Assembly (NCBI GenBank): GCA_020072965.1 | Contig: JAIQFY010000050.1 | Location: forward strand, 1-38,899 | From: Terriglobia bacterium | Lineage (GTDB): Bacteria; Acidobacteriota; Terriglobia; JAIQFV01 | Direction of reading: 5' to 3' | DNA: 38,899 nt | Shown: positions 26,511 to 33,474 of the stretch, in pieces | Layout of the letters: each line of letters begins with the position of its first letter | How positions within the stretch are numbered: position 1 is the first letter of the stretch | Translations under genes and position numbers: made by a program | Notes under the pieces: model-generated | What the model saw: only the letters and a program-made list of their open reading frames with translations | Databases searched by the model: none | Told to the model about the DNA's origin: nothing

Positions 26511-27095
26511 ATGGTCGCCAAACAACCTCAATTGGAGGCGTCCCCGTTGGACGCGGAGGAACGGCTTCTGGTCGAAGCGGCGCAGAAGGACCCCTCCCGG
26601 TTTGGCGCGCTCTATGAAAATAACTTTGAGCGGGTGTATGCCTTCGTCGCGCGCCGCGTCGGAAACCGCGATGAGGCCCAGGACCTGACTTCCGAGGTCT
26701 TCCACCGGGCGCTTGAGAATCTTCCACGATTTGAATGGCGCGGGGTTCCCTTCTCCTCATGGCTCTTCCGCATTGCCGCGAATGCGATCACCGACCGGTC
26801 GAAGCGCGCCGCCCGCGAGATACCCAGCCTCGACGAAATCGTGGGAGTCGATCCGGGGACAAATCCAGAAGAAGTTGAACTGCTCGCGCGATTGTTTTGT
26901 TTGGTCGGCCGGCTCCCCGCTGATCAGCGGCGTGTGATTGAGATGCGCTTTGCCGAGGGGAAGAGCATCCATGAGATCGCCCGGGAACTTGGCCGCACCG
27001 AAGGCGCTGTGAAGCAGCTTCAGTTCCGAGGTCTGCAAACTCTGAGGAGGCAGTGGCAAATCAGGGACAGACACCCGGACTCAGGAGACCCTTGA
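26511..27095 (+). CDS. ECF-type RNA polymerase sigma factor
   Basis: A 194-aa sigma-70 family factor of the extracytoplasmic-function type that directs RNA polymerase to a stress regulon. Region 2 spans about residues 29-95 (FGALYENNFERVYAFVARRV...AQDLTSEVFHRAL...FSSWLFRIAANAITD). Region 4 spans about 128-183 (LVGRLPADQRRVIEMRFAEGKSIHEIARELGRTEGAVKQLQFRGLQTLRR). The last residues (RDRHPDSGDP) are encoded by a tandem repeat and are probably not conserved. The ribosome site AGAGGA precedes the ATG. The next gene, 170 bp on, is a VOC protein with a helical extension and may be its partner or target. Confidence 0.93.
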   Translation: MVAKQPQLEASPLDAEERLLVEAAQKDPSRFGALYENNFERVYAFVARRVGNRDEAQDLTSEVFHRALENLPRFEWRGVPFSSWLFRIAANAITDRSKRAAREIPSLDEIVGVDPGTNPEEVELLARLFCLVGRLPADQRRVIEMRFAEGKSIHEIARELGRTEGAVKQLQFRGLQTLRRQWQIRDRHPDSGDP

Positions 27096-27241
27096 ATTGA
27101 TCGTACGACCAGGTGTCTGTCCCTTACTTGCTGCAAACTCTGAGGGCGCAGTGCCAAATGAGGAAAATGAGCAAAAAGAGGGACTGATACCTTGACTCAG
27201 AAATCCCTTGAAATGATCACGCGACCAGGTGTCTGTCACTT
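27033..27241. repeat. Two tandem copies of a ~98-110-bp unit at the end of the sigma gene
   Basis: Copy 1 is 27033-27130 and copy 2 is 27131-27241. Both start CTGCAAACTCTGAGG and contain GACTCAG, CCCTTGAA, ACCAGGTGTCTGTC. The copies differ by substitutions and an insertion of about 13 bp in copy 2. Copy 1 holds a perfect 13-bp inverted repeat, AGGGACAGACACC (27063-27075) and GGTGTCTGTCCCT (27112-27124); the matching arms in copy 2 (27179-27191 and 27228-27240) have three mismatches. The first copy includes the last 20 codons of the sigma factor gene. Confidence 0.75.
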
Positions 27242-27262
27242 ATCTTTATTGGGGTGAATCCA

Positions 27263-28717
27263 ATGGCCAGGCGCAGCCTGATCGAACAACTTGATGAAGC
27301 GGTGGAGGCGGTCCTCGCCCGCTCCGATGCGTCCCTGCCTCGGGTGAATCCGCGCATCGCGCCACTGGTCCGCGTTGCCTTGGAGCTGCGCGACCTTCCC
27401 CGCGGGAACTTTAAAACACGTCTCAAAACCGAACTTGAGAGGAGAACATCTATGTCAGCCCCGGCTAAGTCGGTTGCAACCGTCGAGCACGCCCTGACCC
27501 CCTATCTTGCGTTCAAGGACGCGGCCCGGGCCATCGATTTTTACAAGAGGGCGTTTGGGGCCAGAGAAACCATGCGCCTGGCGGATCCCAGCGGTAGGAT
27601 CGGACATGCCGAGATTGTGATCGGCAATTCACCCATCATGCTCTCCGACGAGTACCCGGACTACGGAGCGATGAGCGCGGAAACCTTGGGTGGCTCGCCG
27701 GTGAAGATTCATCTTAATGTCAACGATGTGGACGCCCTGGCGAAGCAAGCGGTCGCAGAGGGAGCAAAGGTGGTCCGGCCGGTGGAGGATCAGTTCTATG
27801 GAGACCGCTCCGGACAACTGGCGGACCCGTTTGGATACACCTGGATCATCTCAACGCACAAGGAGACAGTCACCCTTGAAGAGGTTCAGAGACGCTTCGA
27901 TGCCCTCATGAAACAACCGGAAACCGGAGAGCCAGCCGTCAGCTACCTGCCCCCGGGCTCCCACACCCTCACGCCGTATATCGTGGTCCAGGACGCCCCG
28001 GCATTGATCGAATTTGTGGTGCATACTTTCAACGCCGAAAAGACTTTCCAGGCGGTTGGTTCTGCGGGGGGCATCCACGCCGAAGTCCAGATTGCCGATT
28101 CCAAGCTGATGATCGGCGGGGGCAGCCCCGAACTGTCCTGGCGTGGCGAATCCCGGCCGGTTGCGCTCCACGTTTTCGTGAAAGATACCGATACCGTGTA
28201 CCAGCGCGCCCTCGAAGGAGGCGCAGTGTCGCTCCAGGCGCCCGTGGATCGGGAGTTTGGCGAGCGCGTTGGCGCCGTGGAGGATCCACTGGGAAATCAC
28301 TGGTACATTGCCACCTGGCTGGGGAAAGGCGACGTCCCGGAAGGTCTGCGCACGGTCACGCCGTTTCTGCACCCGTTGCGGGCCGAGCCGATCATCAACT
28401 TTCTCAGACGTTCTTTCGGCGCCCAGGAAATTGTGAAGCATGCGTCCCCGGACGGCGTGGTCCATCACGCCAAAATTAAAATCGGAGACTCGGTCCTGGA
28501 AATGAGCGAAGCTCACGAACCCTATCAGCCGATGTCATCCACATTCTATCTGACCGTTCCGGACGTCGATGCGACATACCACCGCGCACTCGCGGCCGGC
28601 GCTACTTCGATAGCCGAACCCACAGATCAAGCCTATGGCGATCGCAATGGCGGGGTGAAAGACCCGTTCGGCAACCAGTGGTATATCGCTACGCCTATCA
28701 AGAACAAGGCAAAATAG
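27263..28717 (+). CDS. Triple VOC (PhnB/glyoxalase-like) protein with N-terminal helical extension
   Basis: The 484-aa protein has three consecutive VOC domains of PhnB type (about residues 75-200, 235-350 and 358-482 of the product). Each opens with TPYLAFKDAARAIDFYKRAFGARE or a close variant and closes with a DPFGxxWxIxT strand (DPFGYTWIIST, DPLGNHWYIAT, DPFGNQWYIAT). The first 65 residues form a predicted helical segment (LIEQLDEAVEAVLAR...VRVALELRDLPRGNFKTRLKTELERR), unlike any VOC part. PhnB-type VOC proteins bind metal and small molecules; no reaction is known. Position after the ECF sigma factor hints that the extension could contact it. ATG 27263 is preferred; GGGGTGA lies five bases upstream. 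Confidence 0.85.
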   Translation: MARRSLIEQLDEAVEAVLARSDASLPRVNPRIAPLVRVALELRDLPRGNFKTRLKTELERRTSMSAPAKSVATVEHALTPYLAFKDAARAIDFYKRAFGARETMRLADPSGRIGHAEIVIGNSPIMLSDEYPDYGAMSAETLGGSPVKIHLNVNDVDALAKQAVAEGAKVVRPVEDQFYGDRSGQLADPFGYTWIISTHKETVTLEEVQRRFDALMKQPETGEPAVSYLPPGSHTLTPYIVVQDAPALIEFVVHTFNAEKTFQAVGSAGGIHAEVQIADSKLMIGGGSPELSWRGESRPVALHVFVKDTDTVYQRALEGGAVSLQAPVDREFGERVGAVEDPLGNHWYIATWLGKGDVPEGLRTVTPFLHPLRAEPIINFLRRSFGAQEIVKHASPDGVVHHAKIKIGDSVLEMSEAHEPYQPMSSTFYLTVPDVDATYHRALAAGATSIAEPTDQAYGDRNGGVKDPFGNQWYIATPIKNKAK

Positions 28718-28734
28718 CCGGGTGCTGAAACCAT

Positions 28735-28960
28735 GTGTACGAGGACGAATGAATTCGTCACTACGTCGGGTGCCGCACACATGCGTTCCTTAGTATGCCT
28801 GCGAATGACGAATGAATTCGCTACTACAGCGGGTGCCGCAGGCATGCGTTCCTTGCATGCCTGCGCATGAGGACGAATGAATTCGCCACTACGTTGGGTG
28901 CCGCAGCATTCATGTGTACGAGGACGAGTGAATTCGCCACTACGTCGGGTGCCGAAGGCG
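28735..28960. repeat. Array of four 64-bp-period repeats with internal hairpins
   Basis: The unit GGACGAATGAATTCGCCACTACGTCGGGTGCCGCA (shortened or variant) occurs at about 28743, 28807, 28871 and 28922; spacing is 64, 64 and 51 bases. Between units 2 and 3 lies a perfect hairpin GCAGGCATGC-GTTCCTT-GCATGCCTGC (28838-28864); a degraded copy lies between units 1 and 2. GAATTC is present in every unit. No gene overlaps the array, which fills the gap between the VOC and methyltransferase genes. Confidence 0.8.
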
Positions 28961-29012
28961 TATCTGAGCGTTCAACCCGAAGAGTAGTACCTCTCAATCG
29001 TGGATTACAGCC

Positions 29013-29867
29013 ATGACGCATACTGAGCCCATACTCCAAACCATCTCTGACACCGCACGTTGGGCTGCCGTGTTTCGCGCGCGAGAGAGTGAGCGGCCCG
29101 ACGCGCTCTTTCGTGATCTGATGGCCCGTCGTCTGGCGGGTGAACGCGGCGAGCAGATTGCCGACACGCTGCCTTATGGCGACCGCCACTCCTGGTCGTT
29201 CGTCATCCGGACGTATGTGATTGATCAGCTCATTAACGATCAGGTCGGGCAGGGCGTTGACATGGTCATCAATCTCGCCGCCGGCCTGGATGCGAGACCG
29301 TACCGGATGGTCCTTCCCCCGTCTTTCCAGTGGATCGAAGTGGACCTCCCCGAGATCATTAATTACAAAGAGAAGGTTCTGGAGGGCGAAAAGCCGGCGG
29401 GCAATCTGGAACGGGTCGGTTTGGACCTCGTGAATGTGAGTGCTCGTCGGGAGCTGTTCGAACGATTGAGCCGGAAGGCAAGTAAGGCCTTGATCATCAC
29501 CGAAGGGCTGCTCCCTTACCTCAGCGCAGAAGAGGTCGGTTCCCTTGCAACCGATCTCGCCACTCCCCCCAGCTTTCAACGCTGGATTCTCGATTTACTC
29601 TCACCTGGGCTTGTCGAAAGATTACAGCAGAGCCTCGGACCCTATCTGAACCACAGCGGCGCATCGATGAAGTTTGGTCCGGAGGAAGGTCCGGAGTATT
29701 TCACGCCTTACGGCTGGAATCCAGTCAAAGTGCATTCCATGCTCACCATGGGCGCACGTTTGCATCGGCTTTCATTCTGGATGCGTCTCGTGGCTTCGCT
29801 TCCCGAACCGACCGGTCGCCAGGGTTCGCGGCCCTGGGGTGGCGTCTGTCTGTACACGAAAGGGTGA
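29013..29867 (+). CDS. SAM-dependent methyltransferase, LCMT-type family
   Basis: A 284-aa class I methyltransferase of the PPM1/leucine carboxyl methyltransferase-like group (the bacterial putative methyltransferase family). The SAM site reads DMVINLAAGLDARPYRMVLP, where the A-G-L-D-x-R-P-Y segment is diagnostic. IEVDLPEIINYKEKVL follows, with the acidic residue that holds the ribose. ALIITEGLLPYLSAEEV is the usual post-motif strand and helix. In actinobacteria such proteins modify natural products or unknown small molecules; the substrate here is unknown. The ribosome site is weak. It lies just after the repeat array and has no obvious functional neighbour. Confidence 0.88.
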   Translation: MTHTEPILQTISDTARWAAVFRARESERPDALFRDLMARRLAGERGEQIADTLPYGDRHSWSFVIRTYVIDQLINDQVGQGVDMVINLAAGLDARPYRMVLPPSFQWIEVDLPEIINYKEKVLEGEKPAGNLERVGLDLVNVSARRELFERLSRKASKALIITEGLLPYLSAEEVGSLATDLATPPSFQRWILDLLSPGLVERLQQSLGPYLNHSGASMKFGPEEGPEYFTPYGWNPVKVHSMLTMGARLHRLSFWMRLVASLPEPTGRQGSRPWGGVCLYTKG

Positions 29868-30214
29868 CGACAGACTGCGAATTATTGAGTTGGGTACACC
29901 TCTCCTCGACTTCCAACTATTGAATTGCAATGACCAGGGTCCAAAAAAATTCGCCCGTTTATCTCCATTTGATGATTAGGATAGCTACGCTCCAGCTAAA
30001 AAGAAGTCATTTCGGGCGATCCGAGGGAAATATGCACCAATAAATGAAACGCAATTGCCCTCATCGCGTAGAATGTAGTTAGTGGTGGATTGGAATGCCT
30101 CGGGTTGCCGTCAATTAATGAAACGCAATGCAAACTTGATCGAGCGCCTTCCGAGTCGCCCGCAAGCATCGCCATGTCACTGGTCAAACCGGAGGAATTA
30201 AAAGGAGGTTATCG
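29868..30214. other. Intergenic region, 347 bp, with a 13-bp direct repeat
   Basis: AATGAAACGCAAT occurs at 30043-30055 and 30117-30129, 74 bases apart in the same orientation. It could be a regulatory site or residue of an old insertion; nothing else supports either. A very strong AAAAGGAGG ribosome site at about 30199-30207 serves the next gene. Confidence 0.35.
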
Positions 30215-30889
30215 ATGGGAAATTCAAGATCTGTTTCTACCTGGAGTCTGATCGCCATTCCGGCCATTATTACCCTGGGCATCACGATTCTTCGCCTGAC
30301 TGGAGAGCTCCAGCACTGGCCCACCCTGTTGTTCAACCCGGCAGCCGGCGGCGGAGGGGCCCTTATTGGCATCTCGTGGCTCCCGATCATCTTTGGCCCA
30401 TATTTCGCCTTGAAGTTGGCCGGGGCGGGCGATGGACCATCCAGCGTGGGCCGATCCGTTGTATTCGCGCTCCTTGGCCTGGTAGTGCTTTTCCTCGGCG
30501 GGTTCTTGTTTCAATGGACTCTCGCCCACCCCTCTAATCTCACCCTGCTCGCATTCCTGTTGATGTTGGCTGCTGCATTTGTCCCACGACTCGGATGGCG
30601 TTCACTGGGGGATGTTCTGCTCGCTTACGCCTTCGCGGCCCGCATCCCGGTCCTGATTGTGATGTATCTGGCGATGCGTGGAAACGGCGGGGCCGGGTGG
30701 GGAACGCATTACGACGTGGTTCCACCTGAACTCGCCAACCTCTCCTTCGATGTGAGGTATTTTTACGCGGCCGTCCTGCCCCAGATGACCTTGTGGATTG
30801 GGTTCACCGTGGTTGTGGGCTCTCTAATCGGGTCTATTGTTTCCGCCATCGCTCGCCGGGGGAAGCAAGCGGTGCAGGCTCAAGCTTAA
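30215..30889 (+). CDS. Hypothetical polytopic membrane protein
   Basis: A 224-aa protein with about six hydrophobic segments (approximately residues 8-28, 46-66, 80-102, 108-126, 132-154 and 185-212). Only short loops separate them. A conserved-looking GAGWGTHYDVVPPEL stretch before the last helix is the only polar loop of note. No family is recognised; it is not a clear transporter, rhodopsin or CAAX protease. The start is secure because AAAAGGAGG stands seven bases before the ATG. A perfect 10-bp hairpin lies about 40 bp past its stop codon. Confidence 0.75.
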   Translation: MGNSRSVSTWSLIAIPAIITLGITILRLTGELQHWPTLLFNPAAGGGGALIGISWLPIIFGPYFALKLAGAGDGPSSVGRSVVFALLGLVVLFLGGFLFQWTLAHPSNLTLLAFLLMLAAAFVPRLGWRSLGDVLLAYAFAARIPVLIVMYLAMRGNGGAGWGTHYDVVPPELANLSFDVRYFYAAVLPQMTLWIGFTVVVGSLIGSIVSAIARRGKQAVQAQA

Positions 30890-30931
30890 GCACCGAACCT
30901 AATTCGGGTGCCGTAACCTTCACTTTGGGTA

Positions 30932-30960
30932 CCGCAGGCATTGCTCTCTGATGCCTGCGG
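30932..30960. repeat. Hairpin related to the 64-bp array
   Basis: CCGCAGGCAT-TGCTCTCTG-ATGCCTGCGG is a perfect 10-bp stem. The flanking TCGGGTGCCG (30904-30913) and the GCAGGCAT word are shared with the array at 28735-28960, so this is a dispersed member of the same repeat family. It may also end the upstream gene's transcript. Confidence 0.6.
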
Positions 30961-31021
30961 ATCCTGAAGCGATTGTTCGAACCTTCTGGAAACCCCACCT
31001 GAACGCCGCTGGAGGATGAGA

Positions 31022-31351
31022 ATGCCACAATCCGTGCCGGTCACGATGCTCGTCTCCTACTATCCCAAAAAAGGGAAGGAGAAAAAGCTGCTCGCCTTAA
31101 TTAAGAAGCAATGGCCTGTGCTCCATCGCGCCGGCCTGGTGTCGAAAATACAACCTCAGATCTGGCGCGCTTCGAACAAGCGGTCTAACCGGCTTTTCTT
31201 TGTGGAGATGTTTCAATGGAAGGACGCCCGGGCTTCCGACATCGCCCACCGGACCCCCGAGGTGATGGCGATCTGGGGGCCGATGGAACCACTCCTCGAG
31301 AATCTTCAGCTATCTCGCATCGAGTCCATCCCGTTGGCCTCTGTACGGTGA
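31022..31351 (+). CDS. Small protein with probable dimeric alpha-beta barrel fold
   Basis: A 109-aa protein beginning MPQSVPVTMLVSYYPKKGKEKKLLALIKKQWP: a first strand then a helix with the layout of antibiotic-monooxygenase/Dabb-like barrels. Later RLFFVEMFQWKDARASDIAHRTPEVMAIWGPMEPLLENL gives a strand, a loop and two helices typical of that fold. No catalytic residue can be assigned. ATG 31022 is preferred because GGAGG is six bases upstream; the ATG at 31016 sits too close to that site. Confidence 0.7.
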   Translation: MPQSVPVTMLVSYYPKKGKEKKLLALIKKQWPVLHRAGLVSKIQPQIWRASNKRSNRLFFVEMFQWKDARASDIAHRTPEVMAIWGPMEPLLENLQLSRIESIPLASVR

Positions 31352-31410
31352 GTCAACCTCTCGGAATGAAATCCGAACCCTTCAATTGAATAGACATTCA
31401 GGTCACAAGA

Positions 31411-31600
31411 CCCTGCGCTTTTTGCGCCAAAGGCGCTGTGGGATATACCCTTGCGCTGGCCCGCTCTCGGCCCTGAGGCGGGATATTGCACCCGCTTCTC
31501 TGCGCCGAAGGCGCTGCGGATTGAAGCCCAGCGTTGGCCGCCTTGCGACCTACGCTGGGTCAAGGCGCCCCCCTCCCCCACAACCCCAACGGGGTTGTGA
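31411..31600 (+). repeat. REP-type palindromic block, copy 1
   Basis: The block contains GCGCC(A/G)AAGGCGCTG, GGATATACCCTTG, GGATTGAAGCCCAGCGTTGG...CTACGCTGGG and the hairpin CAACCCC-AAC-GGGGTTG at 31581-31597. The same order of words returns at 32348-32534 in the same orientation. It lies directly beside the Y1 transposase gene, as REP copies do beside their transposase. Confidence 0.75.
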
Positions 31601-31632
31601 CCATTGAATTCGCTAACAAGACATGACACGCA

Positions 31633-32088
31633 CTAATCCCAAACATACCGTTCATCCCATTCCAACTGATGTTTTCGCAAGAGAGTCCGTAACTCCTCCT
31701 GAAATCCGATTTTTCGATGATGGCTTTCCTGTTCGATAATGTAGCTTCGCACCTTTTCCAAATCAGACTGGCTCACTGAGAACGCGGCGTATCCCGCTTG
31801 CCATTCAAACTTCGCAAAACAAGAGCCTTGTTCCTTGAGCCAAAGGCTCGAGACCCGCTTCAGTTCTTTCACCCAATCGGCCTGACTAATGGTTCGACCT
31901 AAGCGGGCCAAAACGTGGGCATGGTCTTGAATCCCACCGATTTGAATTGGGGGACAATCAAGGGTCTTTGAGATGCCCCCCAAATAGGCATAAAGCGCCG
32001 CCCGAAGACTTTTGTCTTTGAGAAAGGGCCAACGCTCTTTTGTTGAGAACACTAGATGAATGTAAACTGCGGAAAGAGATTGCGGCAT
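31633..32088 (-). CDS. Y1 (HUH) transposase, REP-associated IS200-like
   Basis: A 151-aa single-strand DNA transposase of the IS200/IS605 TnpA superfamily. Family marks are HLVFSTKERWPFL near the N-terminus, the HUH pair D-H-A-H in IGGIQDHAHVLARL, and the C-terminal WQAGYAAFSVSQSDLEKVRSYIIEQESHHRK, whose tyrosine in VRSYI is the nucleophile. In this family such proteins act on hairpins formed by palindromic repeats, and three copies of such repeats flank the gene. No TnpB partner is present. All key residues are in place, so it could be active. The start ATG is preceded by AGGAGTGCC. Confidence 0.9.
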   Translation of the reverse strand: MPQSLSAVYIHLVFSTKERWPFLKDKSLRAALYAYLGGISKTLDCPPIQIGGIQDHAHVLARLGRTISQADWVKELKRVSSLWLKEQGSCFAKFEWQAGYAAFSVSQSDLEKVRSYIIEQESHHRKIGFQEELRTLLRKHQLEWDERYVWD

Positions 32089-32145
32089 GGCACTCCTCTT
32101 TTGGAACGGGGGAAGGGTTAAAAATAGGGGGGCTCAATCATGCCA

Positions 32146-32260
32146 CAATCCCGTTGGGATTGCGGAATTATTCATGGCCTTGGTTCCCAACGTAGGCCGC
32201 AAGGCGGCCAACGTTGGGCTTTGAGGCATAGCACCGTTGGCGCTGCATTCCCCCAAGGGC
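32146..32260 (-). repeat. REP-type palindromic block, inverted copy
   Basis: CAATCCC-GTT-GGGATTG (32146-32162) and CCCAACGT-A-GGCCGC-AA-GGCGGCC-A-ACGTTGGG (32186-32218) are the reverse-complement counterparts of the two hairpins in copies 1 and 3. With copy 1 it places the transposase gene between inverted REP blocks. Confidence 0.7.
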
Positions 32261-32347
32261 CACTCAACACGTCCCAGCATTGCTTCCAACCGGGCATTCT
32301 AGGTCTCGAACTCTGAAATTCAACAGGCGCGCTAGCCACAACCCCGC

Positions 32348-32534
32348 CGCCCTTTCCTGCGCCGAAGGCCCTGTGGGATATACCCTTGGGCCCGCTCTCG
32401 GGCCTACGGCGGGACATTGCAACCCACCTTTCTGCGCCGAAGGCGCAGTGGATTGAAGCCCAGCGTTACCCCGACCTTCGGGGTTACGCTGGGTCAACGC
32501 GCGCTTTTCCGCACAACCCCAACGGGGTTGGGGC
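32348..32534 (+). repeat. REP-type palindromic block, copy 3
   Basis: It repeats the word order of copy 1. CCCAGCGTTACCCCGACC / TTCGGGGTTACGCTGGG (32459-32493) is a near-perfect 35-nt palindrome. CAACCCC-AAC-GGGGTTG (32514-32530) is identical to the hairpin at 31581-31597. Confidence 0.75.
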
Positions 32535-32647
32535 CTCCCGATTCTACAAAACCATTGAAATCTCCCCAAAAAAGCGCTAGTCTGCGCTCACATCCCAAAA
32601 CACTCATCGGATTGCGGGCAATCGCCCCACAATCGAAGGAGGATTCG

Positions 32648-32932
32648 ATGAATCTGGGTAGATCCTATCGATTTTACGCGTCGGCGTGTCTTTCCTTGCT
32701 ATTCGGGCTGTTGGTTCTGATCGCTCCGGGGACTGTCTCCTTTGCGAATAATGTCCTGGTGTTTCCTGAGCTGGTGGCCGGAGGCGGCTACACCTCGTTC
32801 ATCACGCTGATGAACACCAACTTCAACACCCGTGTCACCGGCGCCCTCTCAGTTTACAACTCCGACGGGACGCTGCGTTCCGTCGACATTAGGGTTGTCC
32901 ATGAGCTTGCCCGCGCGGGCGGGCAAGAGTAA
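32648..32932 (+). pseudogene. Truncated exported protein
   Basis: Strong ribosome site AAGGAGG and ATG start a 94-aa product with a signal peptide (about residues 10-34) followed by ANNVLVFPELVAGGGYTSFITLMNTNFNTRVTGALSVYNSDGTLRSVD. This mature start looks like the first beta-strands of a longer exported beta-rich protein. The frame then runs into a palindromic segment and ends at TAA 32930-32932, giving an unrelated tail (VHELARAGGQE). I infer a 3' truncation by insertion or deletion. Whether a short functional product remains is unknown. The gene abuts the REP cluster upstream and the EACC1-caspase pair downstream. Confidence 0.6.
32906..32927. repeat. Palindrome at the break of the exported-protein gene
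   Basis: CTTGCCCGC-GCGG-GCGGGCAAG is a perfect 9-bp stem with a 4-base loop, located at the point where the reading frame stops resembling an exported protein. The stop codon follows within five bases. Confidence 0.6.
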
Positions 32933-33090
32933 AATGCAAGCCAATCACAGAAATCTCGAGGGGGCAGCCTCACCTGGCAGGCTTGCCGAGCAATTGGGTC
33001 TCAGGGACGTGTAGGGTGGAATCTTTTCCGAATGCTGAGACATTCGGGCTAGATGACCCGGGAGAATTGATCCGCTACAAAGGGGGTTTC

Positions 33091-33474
33091 ATGGCAGACC
33101 TATCGAAACAAGTCATGTTGAACATTGATGCCGGACCGGACGCCGATCCGGAGGATGTGGCAGAGCTCACGCATCGACTTCGGAACGAACTCCTGGAATT
33201 GGACGTCGACGGGGTGGAGCCGGTCCACGGCGGCACCGCACCCGCAGGCGCCAAGGGAGACCCGATCACGTTGAGTGCGCTCATCGTTACCCTGGCGCCC
33301 GTCGTGCTCCCCTCCCTGATCACGATGGTGCAGTCGTGGCTCAACCGTCATGACCGCACCAGCCTGACGCTGGAGAGGAATGGCGAGAAAGTTACGCTCA
33401 CAGGAAATCCTTCCAAGCAGCAACAACAGGTCATTGAATCCTGGATGAGCCGGCAGAGTGCGGCCACCGCATGA
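33091..33474 (+). CDS. EACC1-like effector-associated component
   Basis: A 127-aa protein with the layout of the effector-associated constant component (EACC1) of predicted bacterial conflict systems. An N-terminal strand (QVMLNIDAG) is followed by a helix (DPEDVAELTHRLRNELLELDV) and DGVEPVHGGTAPAGAKGDPITL, then a hydrophobic segment (LSALIVTLAPVVLPSLITMVQSWL, residues 61-84) and a basic turn. A beta-hairpin TSLTLERNGEKVTLTGN and a short helix QQQVIESWMSR complete it. EACC1 is typically encoded next to trypsin- or caspase-type effectors. ATG 33091 is preferred because AAGGGGG lies five bases upstream; the frame stays open further left but without coding features. Its TGA overlaps the next ATG (ATGA, 33471-33474), so the two are co-translated. 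Confidence 0.75.
   Translation: MADLSKQVMLNIDAGPDADPEDVAELTHRLRNELLELDVDGVEPVHGGTAPAGAKGDPITLSALIVTLAPVVLPSLITMVQSWLNRHDRTSLTLERNGEKVTLTGNPSKQQQQVIESWMSRQSAATA

Noticed and set aside
28735-28960. A CRISPR array, suggested by regularly spaced repeats
   Set aside because: The intervening sequences are themselves related palindromes, repeats diverge, and no cas gene is near.
30043-30129. Two direct AATGAAACGCAAT copies as attachment sites of an integrated element
   Set aside because: Only 74 bases apart with no integrase or tRNA gene nearby; kept only as a minor repeat.
32417-32647. An N-terminal extension of the truncated exported protein reaching left to 32417
   Set aside because: It is translation of the REP palindromes; a strong ribosome site and signal peptide place the start at 32648.
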